Shown: piece by piece, positions 23,826 to 36,365 of the stretch
How the letters are laid out: each line of letters opens with the position of its first letter
Numbering within the stretch: position 1 is the first letter of the stretch
Program-made: the position numbers and the translations under genes
Notes under the pieces: model-generated
The model's database searches: none
What the model was told of the DNA's origin: nothing
The model's input: the letters and a program-made list of their open reading frames with translations, nothing else
From: Cryptomeria japonica
Taxonomy: Eukaryota; Streptophyta; Pinopsida; Cupressales; Cupressaceae
DNA: 64,000 nt
NCBI RefSeq assembly: GCF_030272615.1
Contig: NC_081406.1
Span: 263,342,624 to 263,406,623, forward strand
Direction: 5' to 3'

Positions 23826-26800
23826 TCAATGAGTAGAAGATAGGGGTAGGACCCCTAACTTACTTCTGAGATATTCAAAAGTGTCCTTTGGTAGTGGCTT
23901 GGTGAAGATATTAGCTATTTGCTCCTTTGTGTTAACATATTCCAACACCACTTTCTTCTCTTGAGCTTCTTCTCTAAGATAATGATATTTGATAGATATG
24001 TGCTTTGTCTTAGAGTGCATAACAGGGCTCTTTGAAATATTAATGGCACTAGTATTGTCATAGAATATAGTTACTAGCTCGGTAACTTTCTCATTTATAC
24101 CTTCCAATAGTTGTTTGATCCATGCAATGTTGGTACAATTCAGTGCTGCAACAACATATTCAGCTTCGGCTGTTGACTGAGAAACACATCCTTGTTTCTT
24201 GCTAAGCCAACTCACTAGTCTTTCTCCTAAGAAGAAAGCTCCTCCACTTGTGCTTTTTCTGTCATCAATGTTGCCTGCCCAATCAACATTAGTATAAACT
24301 TTTAAATCAAAATCATTTCCTTTATGATATACTAAGCCATAATCTTTAGTGCCTTTTAAGTATCTGAAAATTCTTTTGATTGCCGTCATGTGTATTTCCT
24401 TAGGATCTGCAGAGAATCTTGCAACAATACCTATTGCATGTGCTATATCTGGCCTGCTGTGAACAACATATTGTAGTTTTCCAATCATGGATCGATAGAG
24501 TGTCTCATCAATAGATGTAGATTCATCATTCTTTGATAGTTTGCAGTTGGTAGTCATAGGAGTACTTACTGGCTTTGAATCCTCCATTCCAAATTTCTTC
24601 AAGATTTCCTTTATGTACTTGGATTGAGTAATGAAAATCTCATTTTTCATGCAGTATCTATAAGCCTATAAAATACTTTATCTCACCAATTAATGACATC
24701 TCAAATTATTTACTCATTTCATTTCCAAAGTTCTTGCATAAAGAGTCATTTCCACAAAATATAATATCATCAACAAATATGGTTGAGATTAGTATTCCAT
24801 TTTCATCATTCTTCATGTACATGTTGTTGTTCTCACTTGTCCTTATAAAACCAATCTTAATCAAATAAGAGTGCAATCTTTCATACCATGCTCTAGGTGC
24901 TTGTTTCAGACCATATAAAGCTTTGTTGAATTTACATACCTGATCTTTATTATTGTCTTCAACAAATCCTTCAGGTTGTTCAATGAAAACTTCTTCTAAT
25001 ATTCCATTCAGAAATGCAGATTTGACATCCATTTGATATACCTTGAAGTTCTTGAAAGCAGCATATGCCAACAATGTTCTTACTCCTTCAAGTCTAGCAA
25101 CAGGTGCAAAAGTCTCACCATAATCAATTCCTTCTTCTTGGGCATAACCTTTGCAAACTAATCTTGCTTTGTTCTGAATGACCTCTCCTTTTTCATTTAG
25201 CTTGTTTCTGAAGATCCACTTTGTACCGATTACATTTTTGTCCTTTGGTCTTGGGACCAGTGTCCATGTGTCATTCTTCTTGAATTGATCAATCTCTTCT
25301 GTCATAGCATTTATCCAATCTTCACTATTAAATACCTCTTTCACCATTCTTGGTTCAAATTCAGATATCAAACATGTGTTCTATCTTAGTTTGTTCCTTG
25401 TCATCACTGGATCATCCTTATCTCCTATAATCTGACTTGGTGCATGGTGTCTTGGACATACTTGGCTAATATAGGCTCGGTAGGCTCTGTATGATCTTCT
25501 TCATCACTCGATAACTGGATATCCTCTTCATTTCCTTCAACAATTATCTCGGTAGGACTTCTCAGTTGCACATAGACAAATTCATCATAGTCTTCTGGTT
25601 CTTTGGAATTCCCTTCATCAATTCTTTCTGCAAATTCATCAATTTTCACATTTGCACTTTCTACTATTTTGTTAGATGATTTGATCAGACATTTAAATGC
25701 TTTGCTTCTAGAAGAATATCCTAGAAATGTTCCTTCTTCACTTTTCTGATCAAACTTGCCATTTCTATCATCTTTATGAACATAGCATTTACTTCCAAAG
25801 ATCTTAAAGTAACTTACATTAGGTTTCTTGCCATACTAGATTTCATAAGGTGTCTTCAAAGTACCTTTCTTCAATTGAACTCGGTTCAAGGTGTAAACAA
25901 CTGTGCTTATTGCTTCTCTCCAAAATGTTTGTGGAACCTTCTTCTCAATCATTAGTGTTCTAGCACAATCCACAATAGATCTGTTTCTTCTTTCAGCTAT
26001 TCCATTCTGCTGTGGAGTTCTCAGTGTAGAGACTTGTCTTTTAATACCATGATCATTGCAAAATAGGTCGAACTCATCAGATGTGAACTCTCCCCCTCTA
26101 TCTAATCTAAGACATTTCAGTTGTCTTCCTATTTCATTTTCAACTCTAGCCTTGTACCACTTAAACATTTGAAAAGCTTCTGATTTTTCTTTTAAAAACA
26201 TTACTGACATCATCCTTGAATAATCATCCACAAATAATATGAAATACTTATCACCATAATAACTTTGAACTTTCATAGGACCACAATGATCAGTGTGCAC
26301 AAGATCTAAAATTCCCTTAGAAGTGTAGGACTTACTTGAAAAGCTAGATCTTGTCATCTTACCCATCTGGCATCCTCGACACATAGCATTCTCAGGTTTT
26401 TCAAGACTTGGTAGACCTCTTACTCTGTGCTTCTTACTTATCTTGATCAGATTATCAAAATTAACATGACAAAACCTTTTATGCCATAACCAGGTATTAT
26501 CAATCTTTGCATGCAAACACTTATTATGAGTTGAGTCAAGGTGAAATGTATTACCTTTTGTTTGTGTCCCGGTAGTAGCTAACTTTCCATTCTTATCATG
26601 AACTTTGACAATTCCTTTCTGAAATTCTATTCGGTAACCTATGTTGTTTAGCTGTGCTACACTCAAAAAATTGTATTTCAAACCTTCAACCCAATAAACA
26701 TCATTGCATCTTGCTTTATCAAGAAGTGTTATGGATCCTTTACCTCTCACCGGACATCGTGCATCATTACCAAATCTAACATAGCCTCCATCATAATATT

Positions 26801-28000
26801 CTAACATAACAAACTTGTGTTTATCTCCTATCATATGATGTGAGCTTCCACTATCTATAATCCAAGAATCATTAGTGTTTATTTGAGATATTAGGGCTTT
26901 TTCTTCATACCTTTCTTCATCTGATCCATCCTTGATAGCCACATAAACAACTTCCTCTGTATCAGTCTCATCTAATTTATCATTGTCAGATTCCTCATCA
27001 GCAATTAAGCATGTCTTTCTATCTCTTCTTCTGAAGTCTCAGTGTCCTCTGTAATGATTATCTTTTTGTCTGTCATCTCGGTAATCTCTCTTTTCAGTGA
27101 AATCTTTGTCAGGACAGTTAGAAGCCATATGTCCAATCTTATCACAATTGAAACATTTCAAAGGTAGTTTTCCTTTATACTTACCTTTGCCTCTCGATAA
27201 CCTTTTGGCCAATAGTGCTTCAAACTCTTCTTGCTTTCTGATTTCTTCATACAGTTTGTGTACCTCCTCCATGTTCTTCCGAAATCTTTCACTTGCTCCA
27301 CTGTGATCTCCTTTAGAGTACTTATACTTTCTTTCATTGTAATCATTAGATTCATTCAGATGAAAAGAACTAAATGCAGATTCAACTTTATTTACCGATG
27401 ACCCACTGTTATCAAAATTACTTAACTCAAATGCATGTAGCTTACCAATAGTAGCATCCAAGGAAACTGGCATATTAGGCACAAACCTCAATTCATTGAT
27501 TGCAGAGACTCAAATTGCATAGGCCAGTAGGTTCTTAACAACTTACTTGTCACATCCTTTTCTTCAATAGTTCCTTTTGCTCCTTTGATTTGATTTACAA
27601 TCTCCTTTAGTCTTGTACTGTACTGGGTTATGTTCTCACCTTCATTCATCCTCATAGATTCAAGTTGTCCTCTTAAACTATCAACTTTTTCTCTTTGAAC
27701 ATGGTCATCTCCTCCATATACAGATATGAGCTTAGTCCACATTTCCTTTGCATCATTGCAGCCTTCTAGATCATTAAACTCAGAATTGGTCAATGCAGAT
27801 GTTATTTCAATCATTGCTTGAATATGTTCTTGCTTCGCCTTTATCTCTTCCATAGTTAATGGATAGGTGCTCGGTGCAACAAAATCATTCTCCAAATAGT
27901 ATATAGCATATTCTCTAACTCCTGATAGATGTAGCTTCATCCTTTTCTACCATGTAGAGAAACTTGACTTATTCAGCTTAGGTGCATCCCTCTTATACAT
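23826..28000 (-). pseudogene. Copia-2 gag-pol, broken by stops and frameshifts
   Basis: Homologous ATG at 28000-27998; the end matches the Copia-1 stop region. Gag 27940-27040 includes an intact zinc knuckle, CFNCDKIGHMASNC. Protease WIIDSGSSHHMI lies near 26850. Integrase 26600-25840 has HTDHCGP, RLDRGGEF and QQNGIAERRNR. RT 25371-24706 has FVDD near 24770. RNase H and the C-terminus run 24650-23826. Frame changes occur near 27490, between 25425 and 25371, and between 24706 and 24650. A CGA-to-TGA stop near 27040 and a TGG-to-TAG near 25834 are further breaks. It is better preserved in the zinc knuckle than Copia-1 but has more frameshifts. Confidence 0.92.
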
Positions 28001-28063
28001 CTTTGGATCTTTAACTCAAGTGCCTTTAAACTTTCCTTTTGGAGTCCAAGCTCTAATACCAAT

Positions 28064-29504
28064 TGATAGTTCTGATACTTAATATAAGTACAGATCCAAT
28101 AGCCAACAAGATGAGAGGGGGGGGTGAATCATACAAACTTAATCATCCATAAAAACTTTAGATTCAACCTCGGTAACATATATATCAATCATATAACCAA
28201 AATTGTCAAACATGCAAACTCAAAAGCATATGAACAATATAAACCTCATAACACCAGATTTAACATGGAAACCCAAATAGGGAAAAACCACTATGGGATT
28301 TTGGACCCACTAAGAAATATACTCTTCTAGAGTATGCTCGGTTAAAAGAAAATCCTGTTAAAGATTACAAACACATTGCTAGATGTGACCCGGTTAAGGG
28401 ATTTCCCTCAGATCTGTTAGGATCTTCACTTTGTTAGAAGTGACCTTGTCAAAGGATTTCAAACACTCAATCAGAATGTCACCTTGTTAGAGGATTTACA
28501 TATAAGACTGTTAAGTCCACTCGGTTAAGAGATTTCCTGTCACTTTCACAAAATAACAGTAATACAATCTAGACATAGAACTAATCTTGTCTATTTGCTG
28601 GGCATCAATACTTTGTTATTCTAACAGGTCTTCAAGCTTCTGTGCTCGGTTATCACTATGTAGCATCCTTGTGCATACACTTGCACGCATACATTGTTTA
28701 TCAATAGTTTCTTATTTATAAACAATCTTCTAACCACTTAATCTCCTTGATCACATTTCCCATGATCAATCATAGCCATCAGATCTTCAATCTTGTCCAG
28801 GTTCATTGTATCTTTCGATCTGAAAATGTTTTACCTCACCTTGGAACTTGCACATTCACCTTGGAACTTGTGTTAGGGTAATGTGGTTCAATCTGAGCTG
28901 TAGATCTTCTTGCTGACTTTCCATTGCCTTAGATTCGTTAACAAATTTCTTCCACAACTTACCAATCATTGATCCGCTCCAGCTCATCAGCTTCTTTCAC
29001 TAAATATCACATGTAAACATTAAATGGATTCTATTATAGCTCGGTTACAACTCGGTGAATACTAAACTTCACTCGGTAGACATTCTGTCTTAATTAACTG
29101 ACTGTGATAACCTTAGGGTTTACCGACTAGGTTCCTTAGGGTTTACCAACTAGGTTCCTTGCCTGATAACATAGTATAGTATTAACCTTTACATTTTACG
29201 ACATATGTATGATGTTAAAACAATCTAAAACATCAAGATCTCATCATTGTCTAACTCGGTAGCAGTTGCCCATTGAATATCTTATCCCCTTATTCATCAT
29301 GTTCTTTCCTGTGTCTTTACCGACTACTTTATAATCTTCATATCATATTTCTCAAGATATGGCAACATCATACTGAATTAGAAAATCAATTTCTTGACAT
29401 CAATGACAAAATAATAATATCAAGATAGTAAAACATCTTTAATCAGTTATGTCCATAATCATCAACAACCTTCTCAATATCCTTATAATGTAATATTGCC
29501 AACA
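28064..29504 (-). repeat. Copia-2 5' LTR
   Basis: About 60 bp shorter than its partner because of a deletion near 28570, between direct repeats of aatcta. Two perfect telo-boxes (29113-29121, 29136-29144 as TTAGGGTTT). Confidence 0.93.
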
Positions 29505-29509
29505 ATGGT

Positions 29510-30650
29510 ATTGATGAGATAATCCCTTAGTGCATTTCTAGAGAACAAAATGATCTTTTGATGAAATTGATTTCAATGGAGGAGCTGAAGAAAATATTTT
29601 TTAGTTTGGGCAATGACAAGGCCCTGAGGCTTGATGGCTTTCCCACTGGCTTCTATCAAAAGTCTTGGAATATCATTCAAAAGGACCTATTCGAAGTTGT
29701 AGAGGAATTGAGAGAGAAGGCCTACATGTGTAGAGATTTCAATAACACCTTCATTGCTTTGATTCTGAAAAAAAAGATGAGTTTCATCCTTTGATGATTT
29801 TCGGCCTATATCTTTATGCAATGTTTTGTACAAAATCATCTCAAAGGTTATTGCAAATTATAGGTTGAAATGGTTACTTCCAGGTTTTGTTTTTAAGGAG
29901 AAAAGTGGTTTTGTGTTGGGTACATCAATCATGGAGGGGATAGTCATTGCACATGAGGCGATTCACACAATTAGATGAGCTAAAACATATAGGATGTTGG
30001 TCAAACTTGACATAAGGAAGGCGTATGATCATGCTGATTGGGAGTTCTTGAGATTGGTGTTTAAGAAATTTGGTTTTGTAGATGTTTGGATTGACTGGAT
30101 CTTCTGTTGCCTATCCACTGCTTGGTTTTCTATTTTGGTCAATGGGAGCCCTCAAGGCTTTTTCAATTCTTCAAGGGGAATTAGGCAAGGTGACCCTTTA
30201 TCACGAAATTAATTGTATGAGGGAAACTATGGACAAATATTGAAAAATTTCAAGTCAAATGGTCAATTGGCATAAGTCAGAGGCCTTCTTCTTTCACACC
30301 GACCAAAAAAAATAGAGAGACATTTGTAAAATCTCGAGGATTAAAGCAGGGAGGATTCCTGGTAGGTTTTTGGGGTTACCACTCTTTGCAGGAGCAAATA
30401 GAGTGGCTTTGTGGAATAATCTTGTTGACACGTGTTGTGAGAATCTAGAAGGATAGAAAAGAAGATGGTTCTCACCTACGGGCATATTGATCATGCTCAA
30501 GTCTGTGATTTCTGCTATGCTGATTTACTCAATGATGTGCATGAAATTACCTGCTAAGATTATCAGGTTGGTTGAGCAAAAAGTGAGGAAGTTTTTTTGG
30601 AACAATAGGTAGGAACAATACAAAATTCCCTTTCTTGTGTGGGATAAGGT
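29510..30650 (+). pseudogene. LINE reverse transcriptase, catalytic motif deleted
   Basis: Continuation of the LINE after Copia-2. Visible RT blocks: LGNDKALRLDGFPTGFYQKS (29610-29670, normally GPDG), a frame change near 29775, [36 protein letters not shown] (motif A, near 30000-30045), and GIRQGDPLS (motif B, ending 30203). The text then jumps to a frame reading SQMVNWHKSEAFFFH (30250-30297), which normally lies after the catalytic F/YADD motif. The intervening 80-100 residues are missing, so the polymerase active site is gone. Later parts (PGRFLGLPLFAG, LPAKIIRLVEQKVRKFFW) match the thumb region. Confidence 0.85.
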
Positions 30651-31229
30651 GTGCCAACCAAAGGATTCAAGAGGAGCAGGTTTGAGAAAATGGAACATTA
30701 TGAATGAGTCTACAGGTGCAAAGATGGTTTGCAATCTTTGTCACAAACCAAATAAAAAATGGGTAAAGATACTCAGACACAATCACCTTGACTCGCTTGA
30801 GGAGGATATGATACTTACTATTCACGACCCACCTAGGGGCTCTTCAATCTGGAATTTTATGCTTGATTGTAGACATATTATTGTTGACCACATTACGTGG
30901 AAATTGGGGGATGGTATGAAAGCAAGATTATGGATTGATTCCTTGAAAGGGTAGCCACCATTGCTTGACAATATTGATAGGGAGGAACTTTAGAGGATTA
31001 CTGAAATGGGATGGGGAATGAAAGTCTTGGATTATATCATCAAGGAGATTGTAGAAGGGGAAATTAAATGGAGATGGAAAGATGACAAGGAACTTGGATT
31101 GTCGTAGGAAGATAGGCAGACTTTGTAGACTATCTTGGAAAGCCAAAATTTTGTTTTGACTAGCTCCAAAGATGAGTTATTTTGGTGTGGGTCAAAATGA
31201 GGAGAATATGATGTTAGAATTCAATACAA

Positions 31230-31574
31230 GATTGTTAAAGGTGCAATGGAAGATAGACAAGGCATGGGGCAACTGTGTTGAATTGCTTTTGCATCCCTAA
31301 GGTGGGGACTTTCTCTTGGTTAGCCACCAAAGGTAGGATTCTAACGGGAGAAATATTGATGGGGTATGGTTTTCATGGCCCATTTACTTGTGTTCTATGT
31401 AGGGAGCATGAAGAAACGGTGGATCATTTACTTTTGCATTGCAAGTTTTCTCATCATTGTTGGGAGATGGTTCTGGGAAAATTGAATTATTCCCATCTTT
31501 TTCCCAAGACTATCAATGAGATGTTTCAAGGGTGGATAATTTCCACCATGAACTTAGCTTTTGATTGTATTTAG
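31230..31574 (+). pseudogene. LINE zf-RVT domain
   Basis: Reads IPKVGTFSWLATKGRILTGE, then CVLCREHEETVDHLLLHC. This is the plant LINE zinc-binding domain between RT and RNase H. Part of the same eroded ORF2. Its role is uncertain in the literature but it is diagnostic for the group. Confidence 0.87.
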
Positions 31575-31667
31575 CAAGTGTGGCCTACATAAATAGTGTG
31601 GGAAATCTAGAAGGAGAAAAATCGAAGGATCTTTTAGGGCTGAGAGGAGTTTGAGGCTAGACTGTGT

Positions 31668-32250
31668 GTGAGAATTGAAAATTCCATTTCTATGTTGGTC
31701 AATTCTACAATTGCATGCCAAAACCTAGAGAAAAGGAGGTTTAGTTCCTTAGATAGTCTAATGCAAAGAAAATGGCCTAGTCTGAAAATTTTACCTACTA
31801 ATGGGCAGTTTAGGGTTAATCCTAGGAGGAATGGGGAAGATGTGGAGTGGATCAAACCAGAACAAGGTTGGGTGAAGGTTAATTTTCATGGTGCTTTGAA
31901 TGGGAATCCTAGACCTTCGAGAGCAAGGTGTGTTGCTAGGGATTCTGATGGAAATATCCTTGCCATAGATTCACAAAAATTGGAGAATGGGACAAATAAT
32001 GCAGCAAAGGTGCAAGCAGAAACATTGGCAATTGATCTAGCAAAAAGGATCAAAGTTGATCAATTGCATCTTGAAGGGGATTCTCAAATAGTAATAAATG
32101 CAATTGCAAATGGAGGTGCCCATGACTAAAAAATTGACAAGTGGGTCAAAATTATTCGAAGAAAATTAGAAAGTTTCAAATCTTTCACTCTTTCACATTT
32201 GTACAGAAAAGACAAAGTGTTGGACGACTTGATGTCCAAGTTGGTAGGGT
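31668..32250 (+). pseudogene. LINE RNase H domain with lost first Asp
   Basis: Frame 31668-32129 carries EWIKPEQGWVKVNFHGAL, with His (codon 31887-31889) where the family has the first catalytic Asp (NFDGA). NNAAKVQAETLA supplies the Glu and LEGDSQIVINAI the next Asp. Past the stop the frame continues with LDDLMSKLV near 32220, the usual C-terminus. Enzymatically dead as read. Confidence 0.85.
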
Positions 32251-33423
32251 GATCTCGATGCCATTGATTTGATGTTGCTCTTGGTGATGTGTGGTATGGG
32301 TCTTGTTTCATTTATTTTTGGCAGCCCCAAATGTAGGGAAGGACAATGTTTTATGAGGTGGTGGAGTATGGGAGCTCAAGTATTTATTGCCTCCATGCTT
32401 TGAGGCTTCTGGTTGGATTTTGTGTTTATTCTTGCTTTGTGCACCTTTTTTTTTGCTTGGATTTGGTATAGAAACTTCCTGAAGAAGCAGCGTGTGGGTA
32501 ATCTATTTCCATGGAGGCCAACTTCATCTTCAAAGCGAGTAAGAAACAAATGGCCTTTTGGGGGATAATCACAAATGACCATTTGAAGAATGTATTCACC
32601 ATAGATGACCCCTTCTTTCTCATCTAGGTTAGGCAGGTTTTGGGGTATGAAGTTTTGTTGGCAAACATGAAGTATAGGGTAAATATAGACATTTCAACTA
32701 TATTTTGTGTATGGGGCTTGGAATGAAATACTTTCCAAGAGGTGGAGAGAATAATGGATCTTTGTGTGAAACTATAATGGAGGGTGGGATTGGATGCCCC
32801 ACTTGCATTGGTGGAGTCAGGATGAGGGTTTGTCATGACTCTTGGGGATTGGCTAGCAGTTCCCAGTTACCATCCCAATGTGCATCCTTTCTTTCCATTG
32901 AAAGCTATGGAGGATAGAAATACTCGTAGGGGCATTCTTGTGGAGGAGTGGTAGACTATACGAGATTATGTGACTGACTGGGAGAAAGTGTTGGCATCTA
33001 GATTACCGAGGGAGATGATGGACCATTCTCAGCTCAAGTATAATCTAGCGGATTATTGGAGGGGTGGCCACCCACATGACATAGGCAAGGGTTGAGGTGC
33101 ACATGGTCAAGGTGCCAGAGGTGGGCGTCAGGAATGGAGATCTTGCAGAAAAGCAATGCAGAGGTACTACGTATTGATGGGGATGGTGAGCGGGCATGAA
33201 GTTTTTTCTATTGTGTGTTTTGCAAAAAAATTGTTCCTTTCTGTGTAATTTTGTTGTGGGTTCGTAGTAGCATAGATGAGTAAATTTTTTTGTAATGCCC
33301 ACTCAATGGTAGGCAGGTGTAGGGTTTGATCTAGTTTTTAGATACTACCAGTAATATCATCTTTTGTATTTTGGACTTTTTAAATTATTAATAAAATAAT
33401 TATTTTACCAACCAAGAAAAGAA
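32251..33423 (+). other. LINE 3' untranslated region and A-rich tail
   Basis: No domain-bearing frame. It ends in AT-rich DNA with attaataaaataattatttt and a degenerate A-rich tail just before the right 18-bp duplication (33424-33441). Confidence 0.6.
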
Positions 33424-33441
33424 AACATTTGAGAAATAAAC
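33424..33441. repeat. Right target-site duplication of the LINE
   Basis: AACATTTGAGAAATAAAC; partner at 18408-18425 with one mismatch. Confidence 0.8.
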
Positions 33442-34666
33442 CAAAACTCACAACACAACACAAAATACTAACACTAGGATACTTAGATATTATCTCAATG
33501 ACAATTTGATAAGGTAAGATGACATAAACTAATCGTCCCTAGTTTGAGATAATGGCTAAGGCTAGGAATGATTTTAGGCCTTAATGCTATTTCCATAGTC
33601 ACCATTGGGAATAAAGCCATGCTCAGAGTTGTGAAGCCAGGTGGAGTCGATGTCTAGTACTTTCATCTTGCATAACACAAACTTTCTTGTACAATAAATG
33701 TATACAAATTAACTCAAATCTAGTGAAGTAAAATTGTAACATTGTATGCCTCTCACAAGTGAGTAATACAATATCATTCCTTTTATGCCTAGCTACCAAT
33801 ATATAACACAATAAAGATATATTATAATCATCAAATCCATATTCATTAAATAACATCAGTAACCATCTATCATATCCAATAGTGTCACCTGCAACATAGG
33901 TTAGCACATCATAATTAATCATGGTAATAACACTAATAATCATACCATCATAAACCAATACCATCAGTGCAACCTCAAGTATGAATCATCATCTCAAAGT
34001 TGTTAGGGAATCATAATATAAATAATCAATAATTTCTAACATGATCAATAAGTCCTAAGTATTAAATCATCATGGGTAGTTCATCAACAAAAAATAATAT
34101 GTATATGTCCACACACACACACACACCAAATAGAGTATCTTACACATAAAAGTGTCAAGCATATATCCAACATAGACAATATACCCTAATATCATCAAGT
34201 ATCATCAAAGTATGAATCAAGTGCAATCGCAAACACATCTAATCCTGAAACATGAGGTTAGTAACATGATATTCTCATCAATACAATATATCATTAGAAA
34301 CTATTGTATCTATAACATCATTGTTAGCAATTACAACTTGATCTCTTTAATGAATAGAATAGCATGAATATAGTTTATCACTTGATCCAACCATTAAGTA
34401 GGCATGCAAACAAAACATCACAATGATTCCACAACTAGGTACACAATGGTAAGAACTCATATCAAGGCAACAATAAACTATTACACATAATCTAGTACAT
34501 TACTAGACTATCACCATCAAAGAAATGCATTTAAACAATAAATCAAACACACAAGTCACATAGACAAACAAGGAAGCATCAAACAAGATCAAAGCATCAT
34601 AAAGAGATCCACATTCGAACACCTAAGAGACACACACAAAGCCAAAACCATACCAATAATGTGAAA
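33442..34666. other. Non-coding A/C-rich spacer
   Basis: Similar in base composition to 7.5-10.4 kb. It contains an (AC)8 microsatellite near 34111-34126. Open frames on the minus strand have no domains. The final three bases before the CACTA element are the AGT duplication (34667-34669). Confidence 0.5.
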
Positions 34667-34669
34667 AGT

Positions 34670-34800
34670 CACTAATACATTTGGGGTCAAATTCCGACGG
34701 AGGTTTTCGACGGACAAGGAGCATTGTGTGAAAATTTGATTTTTTTTAAAAAATATGCCTGTGTTCATCGGAATTCCGACGACATCAGGCATTTTATTAA
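34670..34800 (+). promoter_or_regulatory. CACTA left terminus and subterminal repeats
   Basis: Terminal CACTA followed by several CCGACGG, TCGACGG and CGGAATTCCGACGA motifs, including the palindrome TCGGAATTCCGA near 34768-34779. These mirror the right subterminal block and are likely transposase contact sites. Confidence 0.75.
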
Positions 34801-36365
34801 AAAAAAAAAATAACGCATTTTCATTTTGATCAAAGCAATTCGAAGCAAGCGGCGACCATCTTGCCTCCCTGCCCTCCCCCGCCGGAGCGATCTCTGCACA
34901 AGCAAGGTAAGGGCAACTAATTTTTTTCCGCAATCATATTGAGACTGGTTTTTTTTTGCGAATGAATCCATTTTGCAAATTAATCACACGTCGTGTGTAT
35001 GCTACCCCATTTTGCGATTTTTGTTATTGGAGCATTTGCAACTAATTTCTCATGACAAAAAACCCCCTTCGATTATGCTTTGATGGATGTCCATACCTTG
35101 TTCCAAAGCTCCTATTTTGGCACACGCAAGGAGGATGTTGGCAAGCGTTGCAGAGAAACTTTATTAACAAAATACAATAGTTATGGATCATGAAACCCTT
35201 GACCCAATAGACACTACACATGCAAAGCTTGAAATGAGTTAATAAAATGTTTTTGAACCAAATGCTTAACAATATTTAGACACGACAGTAACGAGGATTT
35301 TTACAAAAACAATCCTTAATCATACAATAAATATACATACCAGTTTGTATATTTATCAGACATGGGATACCAGTTACATAGTTGAAAATATAACAATCAA
35401 TGGGAAACAAGGTAACAAGCTTTTACTTTTCAAACCTTGAAACAAAATGAGAATAATGAAAAGATACACATAAATATCCATTGTTACTGAAACCAATGCC
35501 TTTCATTCACTATTCAACGAGTCATCGACTTCCTTACCAAACTATCATGGAATGTCCAAATTTCTTCCTCATCCAAGAAGCAAGAACCCTAACTATCGTG
35601 TGTCATAGCCAGAGCTCGAGATATTGTAAATGAATTTCGATGGGATGATAAAAAAAAGTTAAGTATAATATATTCCCATTTTCTAGTGACATAAAGTGAC
35701 CCATTCTTTTAATGCCTTTAGAAAGTGTTTCAAGCCCAAAGTCTTTTAGACACTATATTCAATGCCGTTAGAAAACTACCAGGCAACAATTCTCTTAGCC
35801 AATGATCAAAACCATATAACATATGCTCACATATTCAAACAGTATCACCAAATTTGATATTCTATGCAATATAAACATAGACTGGAGTAAACATATGAAT
35901 GATGAGTCTTACTAATAAGACCCTTTTCCAAGTACATATTAAATTTTATCTTTGTCAGCCTATATCATATGGTAATGTATCCTTTTTCAAACCATGTAAT
36001 TGTATTTGCATATGATCACTATATTTTTCTATAGCAACCAAAGTCAATGAAGATACATGCTAAGAGATGATTGTTCACTGATGTCACTGTAATGTGAATC
36101 CTGGTCATATTTCCACATGATCACTAAAACCCACCAAAAACAATCAAATGCACTATCATATTAAGACCAAACATGCTATGGTCATGTATCAAGTCATCAT
36201 CATGCATAGACCAAACACGCTCTAGTCATGTATCAATTCAAATACCACATGGATACTTGAAAAGCATCCAATGCCAAATGCAAACTACCTTTTTGACACC
36301 AATGACAAAATCTTATGACAAGGGTCAACACCTTCGTTATTGTGAAGTGATAATATAACTAAAAT
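34801..36365. other. CACTA interior, no recognised gene
   Basis: A C/G-richer patch at 34850-34915 (ccctgccctcccccgccgg) follows the subterminal block and could be a transcribed leader. The rest is AT-rich. Frames on both strands are short and without domains. Confidence 0.4.

Larger units (their letters stand above)
21852..29504 (-). mobile_element. Copia-2: Ty1/copia element, sister of Copia-1, minus strand
   Basis: A 7.65-kb element inserted antisense into the LINE. LTRs lie at 21852-23352 (3' LTR) and 28064-29504 (5' LTR). The primer site on the minus strand reads TGGTATTAGAGC (28050-28061), one mismatch from the standard. A polypurine tract (aaagggggaga on the minus strand) borders 23353. 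ATGGT duplications flank it. Protein domains match Copia-1 closely throughout, so they are one family. Confidence 0.95.
18426..33423 (+). mobile_element. Plant L1-type LINE, full length, interrupted by Copia-2
   Basis: Bounded by the 18-bp duplications. Without Copia-2 and one ATGGT copy (21852-29509) its length is about 7.34 kb, normal for a plant L1-type element. Order: ORF1 (DUF4283-like and zinc knuckle), ORF2 with APE-type endonuclease, RT, zf-RVT and RNase H, then about 1.2 kb of 3' untranslated DNA ending in an A-rich tract (aaccaagaaaagaaa). Removing Copia-2 rejoins the frame across the site as NFDG/IDEI. Numerous stops, frameshifts and a deletion across the RT catalytic motif mean it is dead. 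Confidence 0.88.

Noticed and set aside
34111-34126. (AC)n microsatellites here and near 39474
   Set aside because: Short, ordinary simple repeats without associated structure.
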